Assembly: GCA_048058975.1 (NCBI GenBank)
Contig: JBLLNP010000007.1
Coordinates: forward strand, 248,001-312,000
Source: RHLJ01 sp048058975
Lineage (GTDB): Bacteria; Bacteroidota; Rhodothermia; Balneolales; Balneolaceae
Direction of reading: 5' to 3'
DNA length: 64,000 bases
Shown: positions 39,258-47,853 of the stretch, piece by piece
Layout of the letters: every line of letters begins with the position of its first letter
How positions within the stretch are numbered: position 1 is the first letter of the stretch
Notes under the pieces: generated by a model
Told to the model about the DNA's origin: nothing
The model's database searches: none
The model's input: only the letters and a program-made list of their open reading frames with translations
Made by a program: the position numbers and the translations under genes

Positions 39258-39303
39258 GTTCCGAAGGTCTCCTTCGGAATGCATTCCGGAAGCCCCTGCT
39301 TCC
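39258..39303 (-). repeat. 46-bp three-palindrome repeat, inverted copy
   Basis: The reverse complement of the 38427-38472 copy apart from four substitutions. It lies between the lipoprotein gene and the toxin-antitoxin pair. Confidence 0.8.
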
Positions 39304-39381
39304 TTTAAAAATCGCTCCTTTCAAAATAAAGAGTACCATTTTACCGAAGCGTGACGTACTTTTACTAAAAATATACACGTC

Positions 39382-39627
39382 ATGCCCGACAAACTTACCC
39401 TCAGATTAGAAAAAAGGCTCATTAACAGAGCCAAGAAACACGCTAAAGAGCAAGGGACTTCTGTATCTAAAATGGTAGCGAATTATTTTGAGGCGTTGGA
39501 ATCCTCAGAAAAAGAACATTTTGAGGAATCACTACCTCCAATTACTAAATCGCTAGTTGGAGTACTTGAGGAGACTCCTTCTTCTGAACAGGATTACCGA
39601 ACCTTTCTCGAAGAAAAGCACAGCTAG
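39382..39627 (+). CDS. DUF6364-type antitoxin of a PIN toxin-antitoxin pair
   Basis: An 81-residue ribbon-helix-helix-like protein: DKLTLRLEKRLINRAKKHAK, then EQGTSVSKMVANYFEAL. The first strand and two helices match RHH antitoxins. The acidic C-terminus (SSEQDYRTFLEEKHS) is the likely toxin-neutralising arm. Its stop overlaps the GTG start of the PIN gene by 1 nt. It probably represses its own promoter. Confidence 0.88.
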   Translation: MPDKLTLRLEKRLINRAKKHAKEQGTSVSKMVANYFEALESSEKEHFEESLPPITKSLVGVLEETPSSEQDYRTFLEEKHS

Positions 39628-40034
39628 TGAATATTCTGTTTGATACTAATATTCTGCTGGATGTGTATTTGAAGCGGGAAGAGTTTTTCGAAGAATCAGC
39701 CTTTTTAATAGCACAGGTAGAATTAGAAAATATTACCGGATGGATAGGTTCAACCACAGTAACCACTATCCATTACTTAGTAACCAAGTGGAAGAATGTT
39801 GAGACGGCAAAAACAGTAGTCGGCTCCTCTTTAAAGCTTTTCAATATTTCTCCGGTAAACAGGGTTGTGCTGGAAGAAGCTCTGGAATTAGAATTTTCCG
39901 ACTTTGAAGACGCGGTCCTTCATCAATCTGCGATTCATGCAAATCTCGATGGTATCGTTACCCGCAATAAGAAAGACTTTTCTAAGGCTAGTTTACCTAT
40001 TTATACTCCAAAAGAGTTAATTGCTGTGCTGTAG
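39627..40034 (+). CDS. PIN-domain ribonuclease toxin
   Basis: A 135-residue PIN domain starting at GTG 39627. The acidic metal-binding residues are visible: Asp in ILFDTNILLDVYLKREEF (two Asp), Glu near VVLEEALELEFSDFEDAVLH, and Asp in HANLDGIVTRNKKDF. PIN toxins cut RNA, often tRNA or rRNA, when freed from the antitoxin. Coupling to the upstream RHH gene by overlapping stop and start supports a type II module. Confidence 0.92.
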   Translation: MNILFDTNILLDVYLKREEFFEESAFLIAQVELENITGWIGSTTVTTIHYLVTKWKNVETAKTVVGSSLKLFNISPVNRVVLEEALELEFSDFEDAVLHQSAIHANLDGIVTRNKKDFSKASLPIYTPKELIAVL

Positions 40035-40105
40035 TTTTCCCATTCCATTTTTACAGGAAATGGTAGTATTTTGTCGCGAATACTACTTAAAACGAAATTA
40101 ACAAC

Positions 40106-40936
40106 ATGTCAGACGGTTACGGATTATTAAAAGGAAAAAAGGGAATCATCTTTGGAGCGCTTGATGAGCGCAGCATTGCGTGGAGAATCGCACTCGCCTG
40201 TAAGCGTGAAGGTGCGGATTTTGTGTTATCGAATGCGCCTATTGCTCTAAGACTTGGCACATTAAACGCACTTTCAGAAGAGACAAACGCTCCAATCATC
40301 CCATGCGATGTTTCCAGCGACGATGATGTTAAGGACATGATGGAGAAGGTGAAAGCCGAGCTTGGGGGGGTTGACTTTATCCTTCACGCAATCGGGATGT
40401 CACCTAATATCAGAAAGAAAAAAGAGTACACAGATATCAATTATAACTGGTACCAGCAATCATTGGATATCTCAGCAATTTCGTTGCACCGCATTCTTCA
40501 CCACGCAGATGAAGCGGGTATTTTAAATGATGGCGGTAGTGTTATCGCCCTTTCTTATATAGGTGCACAGCGAATCTTCAGCAAGTATTCTGATATGAAT
40601 GATGCAAAAGCGCTGCTTGAAAGTATCGCCAGAAATTATGGAAGCCGGTTGGCCTCAAGAGGAATCAGAGTAAATACAATTTCTCAGGCTCCTACGAAAA
40701 CTTCAGCCGGTTCAGGAATCAAAGGATTTGACGGGATGTACACGTTTGCAGAAAAGCTTGCGCCACTTGGCAATCCGTCTGCCGATGATTGTGCAGACTA
40801 CTGTGTAGCTATGTTTTCTGACCTGACTCGCAAGGTTACTATGCAGAACCTGTTTCATGACGGTGGTTTCGTGACTAATGGTATTTCCGAAGAAATGATG
40901 GAAGACCTTGCCAAACTGTATTCAGAAGAAGATTAA
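40106..40936 (+). CDS. fabI: Enoyl-[acyl-carrier-protein] reductase (NADH)
   Basis: A 276-residue short-chain dehydrogenase of the FabI type, reducing trans-2-enoyl-ACP in the last step of fatty acid elongation. It has FGALDERSIAWRIALACKRE instead of the usual Gly-rich loop, HAIGMSPN, the catalytic Y-x6-K in YSDMNDAKALLESIARNYG, and VNTISQAPTKTSAGSGI. It ends with a PLGNPSADDCADYC block as in FabI. Confidence 0.95.
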   Translation: MSDGYGLLKGKKGIIFGALDERSIAWRIALACKREGADFVLSNAPIALRLGTLNALSEETNAPIIPCDVSSDDDVKDMMEKVKAELGGVDFILHAIGMSPNIRKKKEYTDINYNWYQQSLDISAISLHRILHHADEAGILNDGGSVIALSYIGAQRIFSKYSDMNDAKALLESIARNYGSRLASRGIRVNTISQAPTKTSAGSGIKGFDGMYTFAEKLAPLGNPSADDCADYCVAMFSDLTRKVTMQNLFHDGGFVTNGISEEMMEDLAKLYSEED

Positions 40937-40959
40937 AGCGGGCTTAGTAGGTTTCAGAA

Positions 40960-41052
40960 GTCATTCCTGCGAAGGCAGGAATCCAGAGTTTTTATATAAA
41001 TTGAGATTCCGGCTTTCGCCTGTCTGCCGACAAAGGCAGGCCGCGGAATGAC
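40960..41052. repeat. GTCATTCC...GGAATGAC palindromic repeat
   Basis: The ends GTCATTCC (40960-40967) and GGAATGAC (41045-41052) are perfect inverse complements. Inside are CCTGCGAAGGCAGG and CCTGTCTGCCGACAAAGGCAGG hairpins. It shares AATCCAGAGTTTT with one segment of GIY-YIG unit 1. It is a common type of intergenic repeat between fabI and ruvC. Confidence 0.65.
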
Positions 41053-41085
41053 ATCTCAACAATTAGAAATCAACAAAAGAAAAAC

Positions 41086-41658
41086 ATGCCAGATATCATC
41101 CTCGGTATTGACCCCGGCTCCCGAAACACGGGCTACGCTGTACTTACCGAGGAAAATGGCAAGCTGATTGCTCTTCGGTGTGATGTTCTGAAAATGGCAC
41201 ATATTGAAGAGCACTCTGATCGTCTTCAATTTATTTTCGAGAAAGTATCAGCGCTTATCAAATCTGTTCAGCCTACAAAATGTGCTGTAGAAACTCCAAT
41301 TTACGGGGTAGATCCACAGGCCATGCTGAAACTTGGGCGCGCTCAGGCAGCGGCAATTCTTGCCATTAAGAACTCAGGATTGGAAGCCGCAGAGTATTTT
41401 CCGAAGGTAGTTAAGAAGTCTATTACAGGTAATGGAAATGCCAGCAAGGAGCAGGTCGCTTTTATGCTAAAAAAGATGGTTCAACTTCCTGATGAAAAAT
41501 TATCAAATGATGCCACCGACGCGCTCGCCGTTGCCTGGTGCCACATGATGAACGGAAAAAAAATTCCCTCATCAAATAAGAAAACCCATCAAAACAACAA
41601 AAAATCAGACTGGGCGAGCTTCGTAGCGGATAATCCGGAGAGGGTGAAAGGTTTATGA
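41086..41658 (+). CDS. ruvC: Holliday junction resolvase RuvC
   Basis: A 190-residue RNase H-fold endonuclease that cuts four-way junctions after RuvAB migration. The catalytic acids are in ILGIDPGSRNTGYAV (Asp), AVETPIYG (Glu) and NDATDALAVAWCH (Asp pair). A Lys/Asn-rich tail follows the catalytic core. The start of ruvA overlaps its stop by 4 bp (ATGA). Confidence 0.95.
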   Translation: MPDIILGIDPGSRNTGYAVLTEENGKLIALRCDVLKMAHIEEHSDRLQFIFEKVSALIKSVQPTKCAVETPIYGVDPQAMLKLGRAQAAAILAIKNSGLEAAEYFPKVVKKSITGNGNASKEQVAFMLKKMVQLPDEKLSNDATDALAVAWCHMMNGKKIPSSNKKTHQNNKKSDWASFVADNPERVKGL

Positions 41659-42248
41659 TCGCATTCCTGAAAGGACATATTGAGGAAAAAACATCCGATG
41701 CAGTTTTACTGGACGTGCAGGGCGTAGGGTATAAAGTGGAAGTTTCGAGTCAGACGTTTGAACAACTTGCTTCAGCCGGATCTGAAATTAAACTCCTTAT
41801 ACACCATCATATTACAGAAAGCGATCAGCGATTATTTGGCTTCTTTACTTCTGATGAAAAAGGACTCTTCGAAAAACTGATTACAGTAAAAGGAGTCGGT
41901 CCCAAACTGGGACTGACTATCCTGAGTGGACTACCTGCTGCCAATTTGATATCAGCAATTACCCAAAGCGACGTCGCGGCACTTTCCCGAGTGCCCGGGA
42001 TTGGCAAAAAAACCGCAGAACGAATCATTTTAGAGCTTAGAGAAAAACTAACGGACCTTGGCGGAGCTACTACTTCTTCAGTAAACGGATCGAAGAGCGG
42101 AGAAACCAATGAAGCAATTCAGGCATTAGAAGCTCTGGGGTTCAAAACCAGGGAAGCTGAGCAGGCGGTAATGAAAGTGCTTAAAGATTCAGACGAAGAA
42201 GATACCTCTTCATTAATCAGGAAATCGTTAGCCATTTTAAATCGCTAG
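41655..42248 (+). CDS. ruvA: Holliday junction DNA helicase subunit RuvA
   Basis: A 197-residue protein that forms the tetramer recognising Holliday junctions and loading RuvB. It has an N-terminal OB fold (MIAFLKGHIEEKTSDAVLLD), two helix-hairpin-helix motifs (LITVKGVGPKLGLTILSG; LSRVPGIGKKTAERIILEL) and a C-terminal RuvB-binding three-helix domain (EAIQALEALGFKTREAEQAV). ruvB is not in the window. Confidence 0.96.
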   Translation: MIAFLKGHIEEKTSDAVLLDVQGVGYKVEVSSQTFEQLASAGSEIKLLIHHHITESDQRLFGFFTSDEKGLFEKLITVKGVGPKLGLTILSGLPAANLISAITQSDVAALSRVPGIGKKTAERIILELREKLTDLGGATTSSVNGSKSGETNEAIQALEALGFKTREAEQAVMKVLKDSDEEDTSSLIRKSLAILNR

Positions 42249-42330
42249 GTAACAATTTCTTCATTTTATATTGGCGCATTACATTATTACCATTGTAAGA
42301 TTGTAAGCTTTAAATAAAACCATTGTTCTC

Positions 42331-43008
42331 GTGGCTAAAAAAACCATTCTTGTTGTTGATGATGAAAAAGACCTGCTTGATCTGATTGAGTATAACCTGA
42401 AAAAGGAAGGGTTTGAAGTATTAAGGGCTGAAAACGGGGAGCAGGGCATCGCAATTGCCAAAGAAAGTAAACCCGATTTAGTGCTGCTCGATATTATGAT
42501 GCCAAAGATGGACGGGCTCGAAGCAGTAGAAATTATGCGCAAAGATGATGATCTGAAGCGAATGCCTATCATCTTTCTTACTGCCCGCAGCGATGAAAAA
42601 ACAGAGGTGGAAGGCCTTAACAAAGGTGGTGATGATTACATCACAAAACCAATTAGCACAACAAAACTGATCTCAAGAATCAAAGCGGTTATGCGACGAT
42701 TCGATGAAAATCAGGACTCGGTAAACAAATTGGAGGTACTCGATCTACAGATCGACAAAGACCGATATATTGTTCTAAGAGGAGAGGAAGAGTTTCAATT
42801 ACCCCGAAAAGAATTCGAGTTGTTATTCTTTTTAGCCAGCCGAAGAGGAAAAGTGCTGGATCGCCAGACCCTTTTGAATAAAGTATGGGGAGATAATATT
42901 TACGTAGTAGATCGCACAGTTGATGTTCATGTGAGAAAAATCAGGGAAAAGCTGGGAGATCATTATATTGAGACCGTAAAAGGAGTCGGCTATAGATTCA
43001 AAGAATGA
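42331..43008 (+). CDS. PhoB-like response regulator
   Basis: A 225-residue OmpR/PhoB-family regulator starting at GTG 42331. The receiver has acidic pocket VVDDEKD, phosphoacceptor Asp in LVLLDIMMPKMDGLE (near 53), Thr in FLTARSDE, and Lys in ITKPIS. The C-terminal winged helix runs through LPRKEFELLFFLASRRGKVL, DRTVDVHVRKIREKLG and VKGVGYRFKE. It overlaps the histidine kinase gene by 4 bp, so the pair is co-expressed. A phosphate role is plausible by similarity to PhoBR, but no pst/pho genes are near. Confidence 0.94.
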   Translation: MAKKTILVVDDEKDLLDLIEYNLKKEGFEVLRAENGEQGIAIAKESKPDLVLLDIMMPKMDGLEAVEIMRKDDDLKRMPIIFLTARSDEKTEVEGLNKGGDDYITKPISTTKLISRIKAVMRRFDENQDSVNKLEVLDLQIDKDRYIVLRGEEEFQLPRKEFELLFFLASRRGKVLDRQTLLNKVWGDNIYVVDRTVDVHVRKIREKLGDHYIETVKGVGYRFKE

Positions 43009-44093
43009 GTAGAACCCGGAGGAGATCCCGAGTATATAAACTTGGAATCCGTTTAGCATTATATACTTCAGTGATATCTGCAGTAATATCTTATCTGTTG
43101 ATGTGGCGAATGTTTGAATTGGATACAGATATTGCCCTTATAGTTTCTCTTTCTATTCTTTTTGGGATATTCATAACCACTTACCTGATAAGCTTCGCTC
43201 TTCAATTCCGTAGAATCCAGGTGCTTGAGCAGGTTTCTAAAAATATATCAAAGAAAAGGTTCGAGGAAATCGAAGATCTTAGAACGTTTTACGATGATGA
43301 ACTGGACTATATCATTAAACACCTCATCAAATCAAGCCGGACGGTAGAGCGTGAAATCCAGAGATTAAACCGGATGGAAAATTACCGGAAGGAGTTTATA
43401 GGCGATATTTCTCATGAGCTGAAAACCCCGATTTTTGCTATCCAGGGTTTTATCGAAACGCTTCTAAATGGAGCACTAGAGGACGAAGAAGTAAACCGGG
43501 CATTCCTGCAGAAAGCAATGAGAAATGTAAACCGGTTAATTTATATGACGAAAGATTTGATGGAGATTTCTAAGCTCGAAACCGGCGAGCTGAAATCAGA
43601 GATTGAGGATATATATTTATACGATGTGGTTCGCGAAACCGTAGAAAGCCTCAATTATAAAGCCGAGAAAGAGAATATTCAGCTTATTGTACATTCATTT
43701 GACCGAAATATCCAGATCAGGGCAGACAAAAATCAGTTGAAACAGGTACTTATCAACTTAATAGAGAACGGAATTAAGTACAATATTCATGGTGGAAAAG
43801 TAGAGGTTACGGTCAAAGAAAGCGAAAAGAATCACAGAAAGCTAACCCTTTCTGTTTCCGATACCGGAATGGGAATTGATGAAGCAGATCTACCCCGGGT
43901 TACAGAACGGTTTTTCAGGGTTGATAAGTCAAGATCGCGCGAAAGAGGTGGCACCGGATTAGGGCTGGCAATTGTAAAACATATTATTGAAGCACACGGA
44001 GAGCAATTAAAGATTAAAAGCGAGCCCAATAAAGGCTCTGTCTTCAGCATAACGCTTACTAAGGTTAATATCCCAGAACCAGAGGACAATTGA
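43005..44093 (+). CDS. PhoR-like sensor histidine kinase
   Basis: A 362-residue kinase with two membrane helices (about 10-32 and 40-65) and only a few periplasmic residues, so sensing is likely intramembrane or cytoplasmic. There is a HAMP-like linker, then HisKA with the phosphorylated His in FIGDISHELKTPIFAIQGF (near 137), and HATPase_c with N box QVLINLIENGIKYN, G1 VSDTGMGI and G2 GGTGLGLAIVKHI. It phosphorylates the overlapping upstream regulator. Confidence 0.94.
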   Translation: MSRTRRRSRVYKLGIRLALYTSVISAVISYLLMWRMFELDTDIALIVSLSILFGIFITTYLISFALQFRRIQVLEQVSKNISKKRFEEIEDLRTFYDDELDYIIKHLIKSSRTVEREIQRLNRMENYRKEFIGDISHELKTPIFAIQGFIETLLNGALEDEEVNRAFLQKAMRNVNRLIYMTKDLMEISKLETGELKSEIEDIYLYDVVRETVESLNYKAEKENIQLIVHSFDRNIQIRADKNQLKQVLINLIENGIKYNIHGGKVEVTVKESEKNHRKLTLSVSDTGMGIDEADLPRVTERFFRVDKSRSRERGGTGLGLAIVKHIIEAHGEQLKIKSEPNKGSVFSITLTKVNIPEPEDN

Positions 44094-44141
44094 GTATTTA
44101 TTAGGTATCTTTAGCGCCCTCAAAACTCAAAAAAGAAATTA

Positions 44142-45227
44142 ATGGTTTACGCAGTAATTATGGCCGGGGGTTCCGGCACTCGTTTTTGGCCGAAAAGCAC
44201 AAAAGCTTTACCAAAACAGTTTTTGAATTTGTTTGGAAAAGGGACCATGATCCAGAACACAGCGGATCGTATTAAGGAGATTATTCCCCAGGAGAGAATC
44301 ATGGTTGTAACGAATGAAAGTTACGTTCCCATAGTAAAGGAACAACTCCCAAAAGTTCCGGAAGAAAATATTGTCGGAGAACCGGTTGCAAAAAACACAG
44401 CCCCATGCGTAGCTATTGCAGCTGAATTGCTTTACAAAAAAGATCGGGATGCAATTATGGTAGTTCTACCGGCGGACCACCATATCACAGACCCGGAAGG
44501 GTTTAATCAAATTTTAAAGAGCGCAATCGCTAAAGCTGAATCCGGATCACACCTTGTTACAATCGGAATAAATCCAAGCCGACCTGAAACGGGTTTTGGA
44601 TATATTCATGCCAATAATGAAGAGGAAGAGGCGCTTGCCGGGAATCCTGTTCATCCGGTAAGGGCTTTTACGGAAAAACCCGATGAGCTTACCGCACAAA
44701 AATTTGTAGCTTCGGGCGAATATTTCTGGAATAGTGGAATGTTTATCTGGAAGGCTGAAACGGTACTTGGAGAGATTAGTAAACACCTGCCGGATATGTA
44801 TGAAGAAGTTAAAGCGGCTTCACCAGAATTATATGAGTCAACACACGAGGCGGCAATTAATGATTTTTACCATGCCTGTGAATCGGTGTCTATTGATTAT
44901 GGTATCATGGAAAGCGCTGAATCTGTGTATGTCGTTCCGGGCGAATTTGGCTGGAATGATGTAGGAAGCTGGACTGCGGTTTACGAGCTTGCTGATAAGA
45001 ACCAGCAAGGGAACTCTGTTCAAACGTTGAACGCTACTTTTGCCGAATCGGAAGGAAACCTGGTGCTTTCGTCTGGTGAGAAAATGATCTCTTTGGTAGG
45101 AGTAGAAAATCTCGCAGTTGTAGAAACAGAAGATGCTATTCTTGTTTGTAATCTCGAAAAAGCTCAGGGTGTAAAAGAGATAGTTGAACAGCTTAAAGGA
45201 AGTCCCGATTACCGGAAATTTCTTTAA
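44142..45227 (+). CDS. manC: Mannose-1-phosphate guanylyltransferase
   Basis: A 361-residue sugar nucleotidyltransferase making GDP-mannose from mannose-1-phosphate and GTP. The pyrophosphorylase signature MAGGSGTRFWPKSTKALPKQ is at residues 7-26, then the EPVAKNTAPCVAIAAELL region, FTEKPD and YFWNSGMFIWKAE, plus FGWNDVGSW. It lacks the C-terminal cupin (phosphomannose isomerase) domain of two-domain ManC, so it is the mono-functional type. It supplies GDP-mannose for glycans. The 3' end overlaps convergent 45224 by 4 bp. Confidence 0.92.
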   Translation: MVYAVIMAGGSGTRFWPKSTKALPKQFLNLFGKGTMIQNTADRIKEIIPQERIMVVTNESYVPIVKEQLPKVPEENIVGEPVAKNTAPCVAIAAELLYKKDRDAIMVVLPADHHITDPEGFNQILKSAIAKAESGSHLVTIGINPSRPETGFGYIHANNEEEEALAGNPVHPVRAFTEKPDELTAQKFVASGEYFWNSGMFIWKAETVLGEISKHLPDMYEEVKAASPELYESTHEAAINDFYHACESVSIDYGIMESAESVYVVPGEFGWNDVGSWTAVYELADKNQQGNSVQTLNATFAESEGNLVLSSGEKMISLVGVENLAVVETEDAILVCNLEKAQGVKEIVEQLKGSPDYRKFL

Positions 45228-45985
45228 TCGATTTCAATCGTTTGCATGTCGTAAGCCAGGCGAATGTGCTCAGGTAATTTTTCGTTTGATTCCTGATGAT
45301 CAACATAGCTATTCATATGGATAAGATACGCCTCAGGAACTTCCAGCTCATTTATTAAGTCAATAGCCTCAGGAATGGTAAGATGAGTGGGATGTTCCGG
45401 AGACCAGCGGAGCGCGCTTAATACCAAAACCTTACTTCCTTTAATGAGGGATTTTGTTGCTTCCGGGATAGATTTTACATCCGTTAAATACGAAAAATCA
45501 TTAATTCTGAATCCTAGAATTTTAAGATCGCCGTGATATACTGGAAGGGGGGTTATCTTTAGGTCATCCAGAATTAGTTTAGAATCGATAACATTCAATT
45601 CAAGCGATGTTGATCCCGGGTATTTATTTTCCCCGAACATGTAGTCGAATCGTTTTTTTATGGATTCAACTGCAGTATTGGTAGTGTAAACCGGAATCGC
45701 GCTTTTGAGTGCGTAGTTATACATTCTCAAATCATCAAGCCCACCAATGTGGTCCATGTGCTCATGCGTTATCAGCACATAATCTATATGCCGTATATTT
45801 GAACGGATACTTTGAATCCTGAATTCAGGCCCTGTATCAATTACTAGAGAAGTTTTTTTTGTTTGAATCCAGGCGGAACAACGCGTTCGTTCATTTCGTG
45901 GATCGTGGGCTAAATCTTCTCGTTTAAATCCTCCAGCCACAGGAACACCCATTGATGTACCAGTTCCCAGGAAGGTTACTTTCAT
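45224..45985 (-). CDS. MBL-fold metallohydrolase (PhnP-like)
   Basis: A 253-residue metallo-beta-lactamase-fold hydrolase. It has the GTGTSMGVPV start, the HxHxDH motif in VLITHEHMDHIGGLDDLRMY, an Asp near SYLTDVKSIP, and late HPTHLTIPEA and LIHMNSYVDH ligands. This is the PhnP/lipoate-associated phosphodiesterase-like branch, which acts on cyclic or nucleotide phosphodiesters; the substrate is unproven. It directly abuts the 99-residue gene (0 bp). Confidence 0.9.
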   Translation of the reverse strand: MKVTFLGTGTSMGVPVAGGFKREDLAHDPRNERTRCSAWIQTKKTSLVIDTGPEFRIQSIRSNIRHIDYVLITHEHMDHIGGLDDLRMYNYALKSAIPVYTTNTAVESIKKRFDYMFGENKYPGSTSLELNVIDSKLILDDLKITPLPVYHGDLKILGFRINDFSYLTDVKSIPEATKSLIKGSKVLVLSALRWSPEHPTHLTIPEAIDLINELEVPEAYLIHMNSYVDHQESNEKLPEHIRLAYDMQTIEID

Positions 45986-46285
45986 CTACTCCATCTCCCA
46001 GTCAGCGACAGACTCAGAGGGGGTAACCGCAAGCCGGTCCCATAGCTTGTCCAGTTCTTTCCTTACTACAGGTTTGACATAAACTCCAGCCAAGTCAATT
46101 TCTCCAAGCACTCGCGCTATAGTTCCAAGCTGAGATTCGATGGGTTTATTTTTATTTACGAGAACAAGCTTATCGCCTTCAATTACACAATCTGCCCCCC
46201 TAAAAGATCCTCTTTCTTTTCTCAAGCGGTAACCGCTTTGTTCAAGCAGCTGTTCAAGTTCCAGTAAAAGTTTGTCCGGTTTCAC
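45986..46285 (-). CDS. Hypothetical 99-residue protein
   Basis: A soluble alpha/beta protein beginning MKPDKLLLELEQLLEQSGYR, continuing with a short GADCVIEGDKLVLVNKNKPI segment. The start is GTG 46285, overlapping the upstream stop by 4 nt. No family is known to me, though the layout (small gene coupled to an MBL hydrolase) seems conserved in character. It lies in a three-gene operon with the outer-membrane-type protein and the hydrolase. Confidence 0.72.
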   Translation of the reverse strand: MKPDKLLLELEQLLEQSGYRLRKERGSFRGADCVIEGDKLVLVNKNKPIESQLGTIARVLGEIDLAGVYVKPVVRKELDKLWDRLAVTPSESVADWEME

Positions 46286-47007
46286 AAAGAAATAGCTAAA
46301 GTTATGGTATGAGAAGTCAGATCAAAATCGTAGAAATCATCATCAATATCAAAAGACTTAAAGTTGAAATCGTATCCCACACTAACAGACCGGTCGTTTA
46401 AGATTCGTAAAAAATTTAACCTGCTTTTAGCCTTAACGTAGAACAAAGAGCCACCAAAAAACCCTCCGCTTGAATTACTGAATCCATAACCAGGTGTAAT
46501 TTCATTAGAAAAAAGAATCTTTTCACTAAATCTAAGTGTAAAGAAAGCGCCCCCCCCAGCCCCAAAGTTAGTTTGGCTAAAATTATCTTCAGTGCGATCA
46601 TTATTTACGTTAGTAAGCGAACTGTGTAACTGGATTGGAATCCCTGCCAGAAAGCCTCTTTTATTTATAAGAAGAAACCGATTTGACAGAGTAAAATTAA
46701 GATCAAAAAGGGCTTGCTCATCCAGGCCGGTTAATCCATTCGCCAAAGTAATGCCCAGTTCTACTCCCGGACTTTCGAAACCAATATAAAACGCGGTATT
46801 ATCGAGTGCTAATTGGGAAGTATTTGGTCCGGTATTTTGAACTCCCATAAATTCAAACATTAATGGGGAAACACCAGCCCTTAAATAAGAAGTGGAACTT
46901 GGAGCGGGACCGCGAGTTTCACCAACAGAAAACATTTGGGCAAAAGACTGGGGCGAAAAAAAAAGTAAAGCGAGAGCAATAGTTAGAAGGGATGAATATA
47001 TTTTCAT
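46282..47007 (-). CDS. Exported beta-rich (outer-membrane-like) protein
   Basis: A 241-residue protein with a signal peptide (MKIYSSLLTIALALLFFSPQ, then SFAQ). The mature part alternates short amphipathic strands with Gly/Asn turns (GAGGGAFFTLRFSEKILFSN; PGYGFSNSSGGFFGGSLFYV) and ends in a hydrophobic strand, TITLAISL. This fits a small outer-membrane beta-barrel. No family is identified. The upstream gap (47008-47067) is shared with the divergent glutathione peroxidase gene. Confidence 0.75.
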   Translation of the reverse strand: MKIYSSLLTIALALLFFSPQSFAQMFSVGETRGPAPSSTSYLRAGVSPLMFEFMGVQNTGPNTSQLALDNTAFYIGFESPGVELGITLANGLTGLDEQALFDLNFTLSNRFLLINKRGFLAGIPIQLHSSLTNVNNDRTEDNFSQTNFGAGGGAFFTLRFSEKILFSNEITPGYGFSNSSGGFFGGSLFYVKAKSRLNFLRILNDRSVSVGYDFNFKSFDIDDDFYDFDLTSHTITLAISL

Positions 47008-47067
47008 AGGGAATGAATTAGTACCGGATTCAAGTTCTTAAATAACGCAACTTTTAAACTTTATGTT

Positions 47068-47610
47068 ATGAAGATAATACTTACAATTCTATTAGCCACT
47101 ATAATGACATCTTTAAACAAATCTGGAGTAGAAGGAATTTATGATTTTCCAGTTATTGATATCGATGGCAATGAATTAAGCCTTGAACAATATAAAGGCA
47201 AGGTTCTGTTGATTGTTAATGTCGCTTCAAAATGTGGTTATACCCCACAATACGAGGGGCTTCAGGCAATTTATGAAGAATATGAAGATGACGGATTAGT
47301 GATTCTCGGGTTCCCGGCGAACAACTTTAAAGGACAAGAACCGGGCACGGAAGAGGATATCAAACAATTTTGTACACTTAATTATGGAGTGACTTTTCCA
47401 ATGAGCTCTAAAGTATCTGTTCTTGGTGATGATCAGGATCCGCTGTTTACATATTTAACTTCTCAACCAAACAAGGATTTTGAGGGAGAGATTAAATGGA
47501 ACTTTGAGAAATTTCTTATAGATAAAGAAGGCAACCTGATTCGCCGGTTCAGAAGCTCAGTCAAACCGGAAAGCAAAGAACTCACTTCAGCTATAAAATC
47601 ATTACTATAA
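47068..47610 (+). CDS. Glutathione peroxidase-family thiol peroxidase
   Basis: A 180-residue thioredoxin-fold peroxidase of the GPx family. Active-site motifs: NVASKCGYTPQYEGL (peroxidatic Cys, not Sec), GFPANNFKGQEPG (Gln) and IKWNFEKFLIDKEG (Trp/Asn). A hydrophobic N-terminus (MKIILTILLATIMTSLNKSG) suggests export. It reduces hydroperoxides, most likely with thioredoxin as donor since it has Cys. Confidence 0.92.
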   Translation: MKIILTILLATIMTSLNKSGVEGIYDFPVIDIDGNELSLEQYKGKVLLIVNVASKCGYTPQYEGLQAIYEEYEDDGLVILGFPANNFKGQEPGTEEDIKQFCTLNYGVTFPMSSKVSVLGDDQDPLFTYLTSQPNKDFEGEIKWNFEKFLIDKEGNLIRRFRSSVKPESKELTSAIKSLL

Positions 47611-47636
47611 AGTGGGAAATTCTTTATAAAGCAGGG

Positions 47637-47668
47637 TTGACTTCTTTTCCAATACCTGTGTATATTTG
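47637..47668 (+). promoter_or_regulatory. Bacteroidota-type promoter of tRNA-Asp
   Basis: TTG at 47637-47639, 21 nt, TATATTTG at 47661-47668 (exact TAnnTTTG). The tRNA starts 14 bp further. Confidence 0.65.
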
Positions 47669-47681
47669 AGGCTCTCAATTA

Positions 47682-47755
47682 GGTCCGGTAGTTCAGTTGG
47701 TTAGAACGCCTGCCTGTCACGCAGGAGGTCGAGGGTTCGAGTCCCTTCCGGATCG
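47682..47755 (+). tRNA. tRNA-Asp (anticodon GTC)
   Basis: Acceptor GGTCCGG/CCGGATC with one G-U pair, D stem GTTC/GAAC, anticodon stem CCTGC/GCAGG with loop CTGTCAC (GTC), T stem GAGGG/CCCTT with loop TTCGAGT, and discriminator G as expected for Asp. No CCA is encoded. Confidence 0.97.
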
Positions 47756-47757
47756 CT

Positions 47758-47796
47758 AAAAGCCTTGGGTTACATAAGTAGTTCAAGGCTTTTTTT
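47758..47796 (+). terminator. Terminator after tRNA-Asp
   Basis: AAAGCCTTG and CAAGGCTTT pair across 16 nt, followed by a T run. Confidence 0.85.
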
Positions 47797-47853
47797 ATAT
47801 TTATAAGTTAATACCTTCCAAAATATTTGTAAGTAATTAAATAACAATACTTA

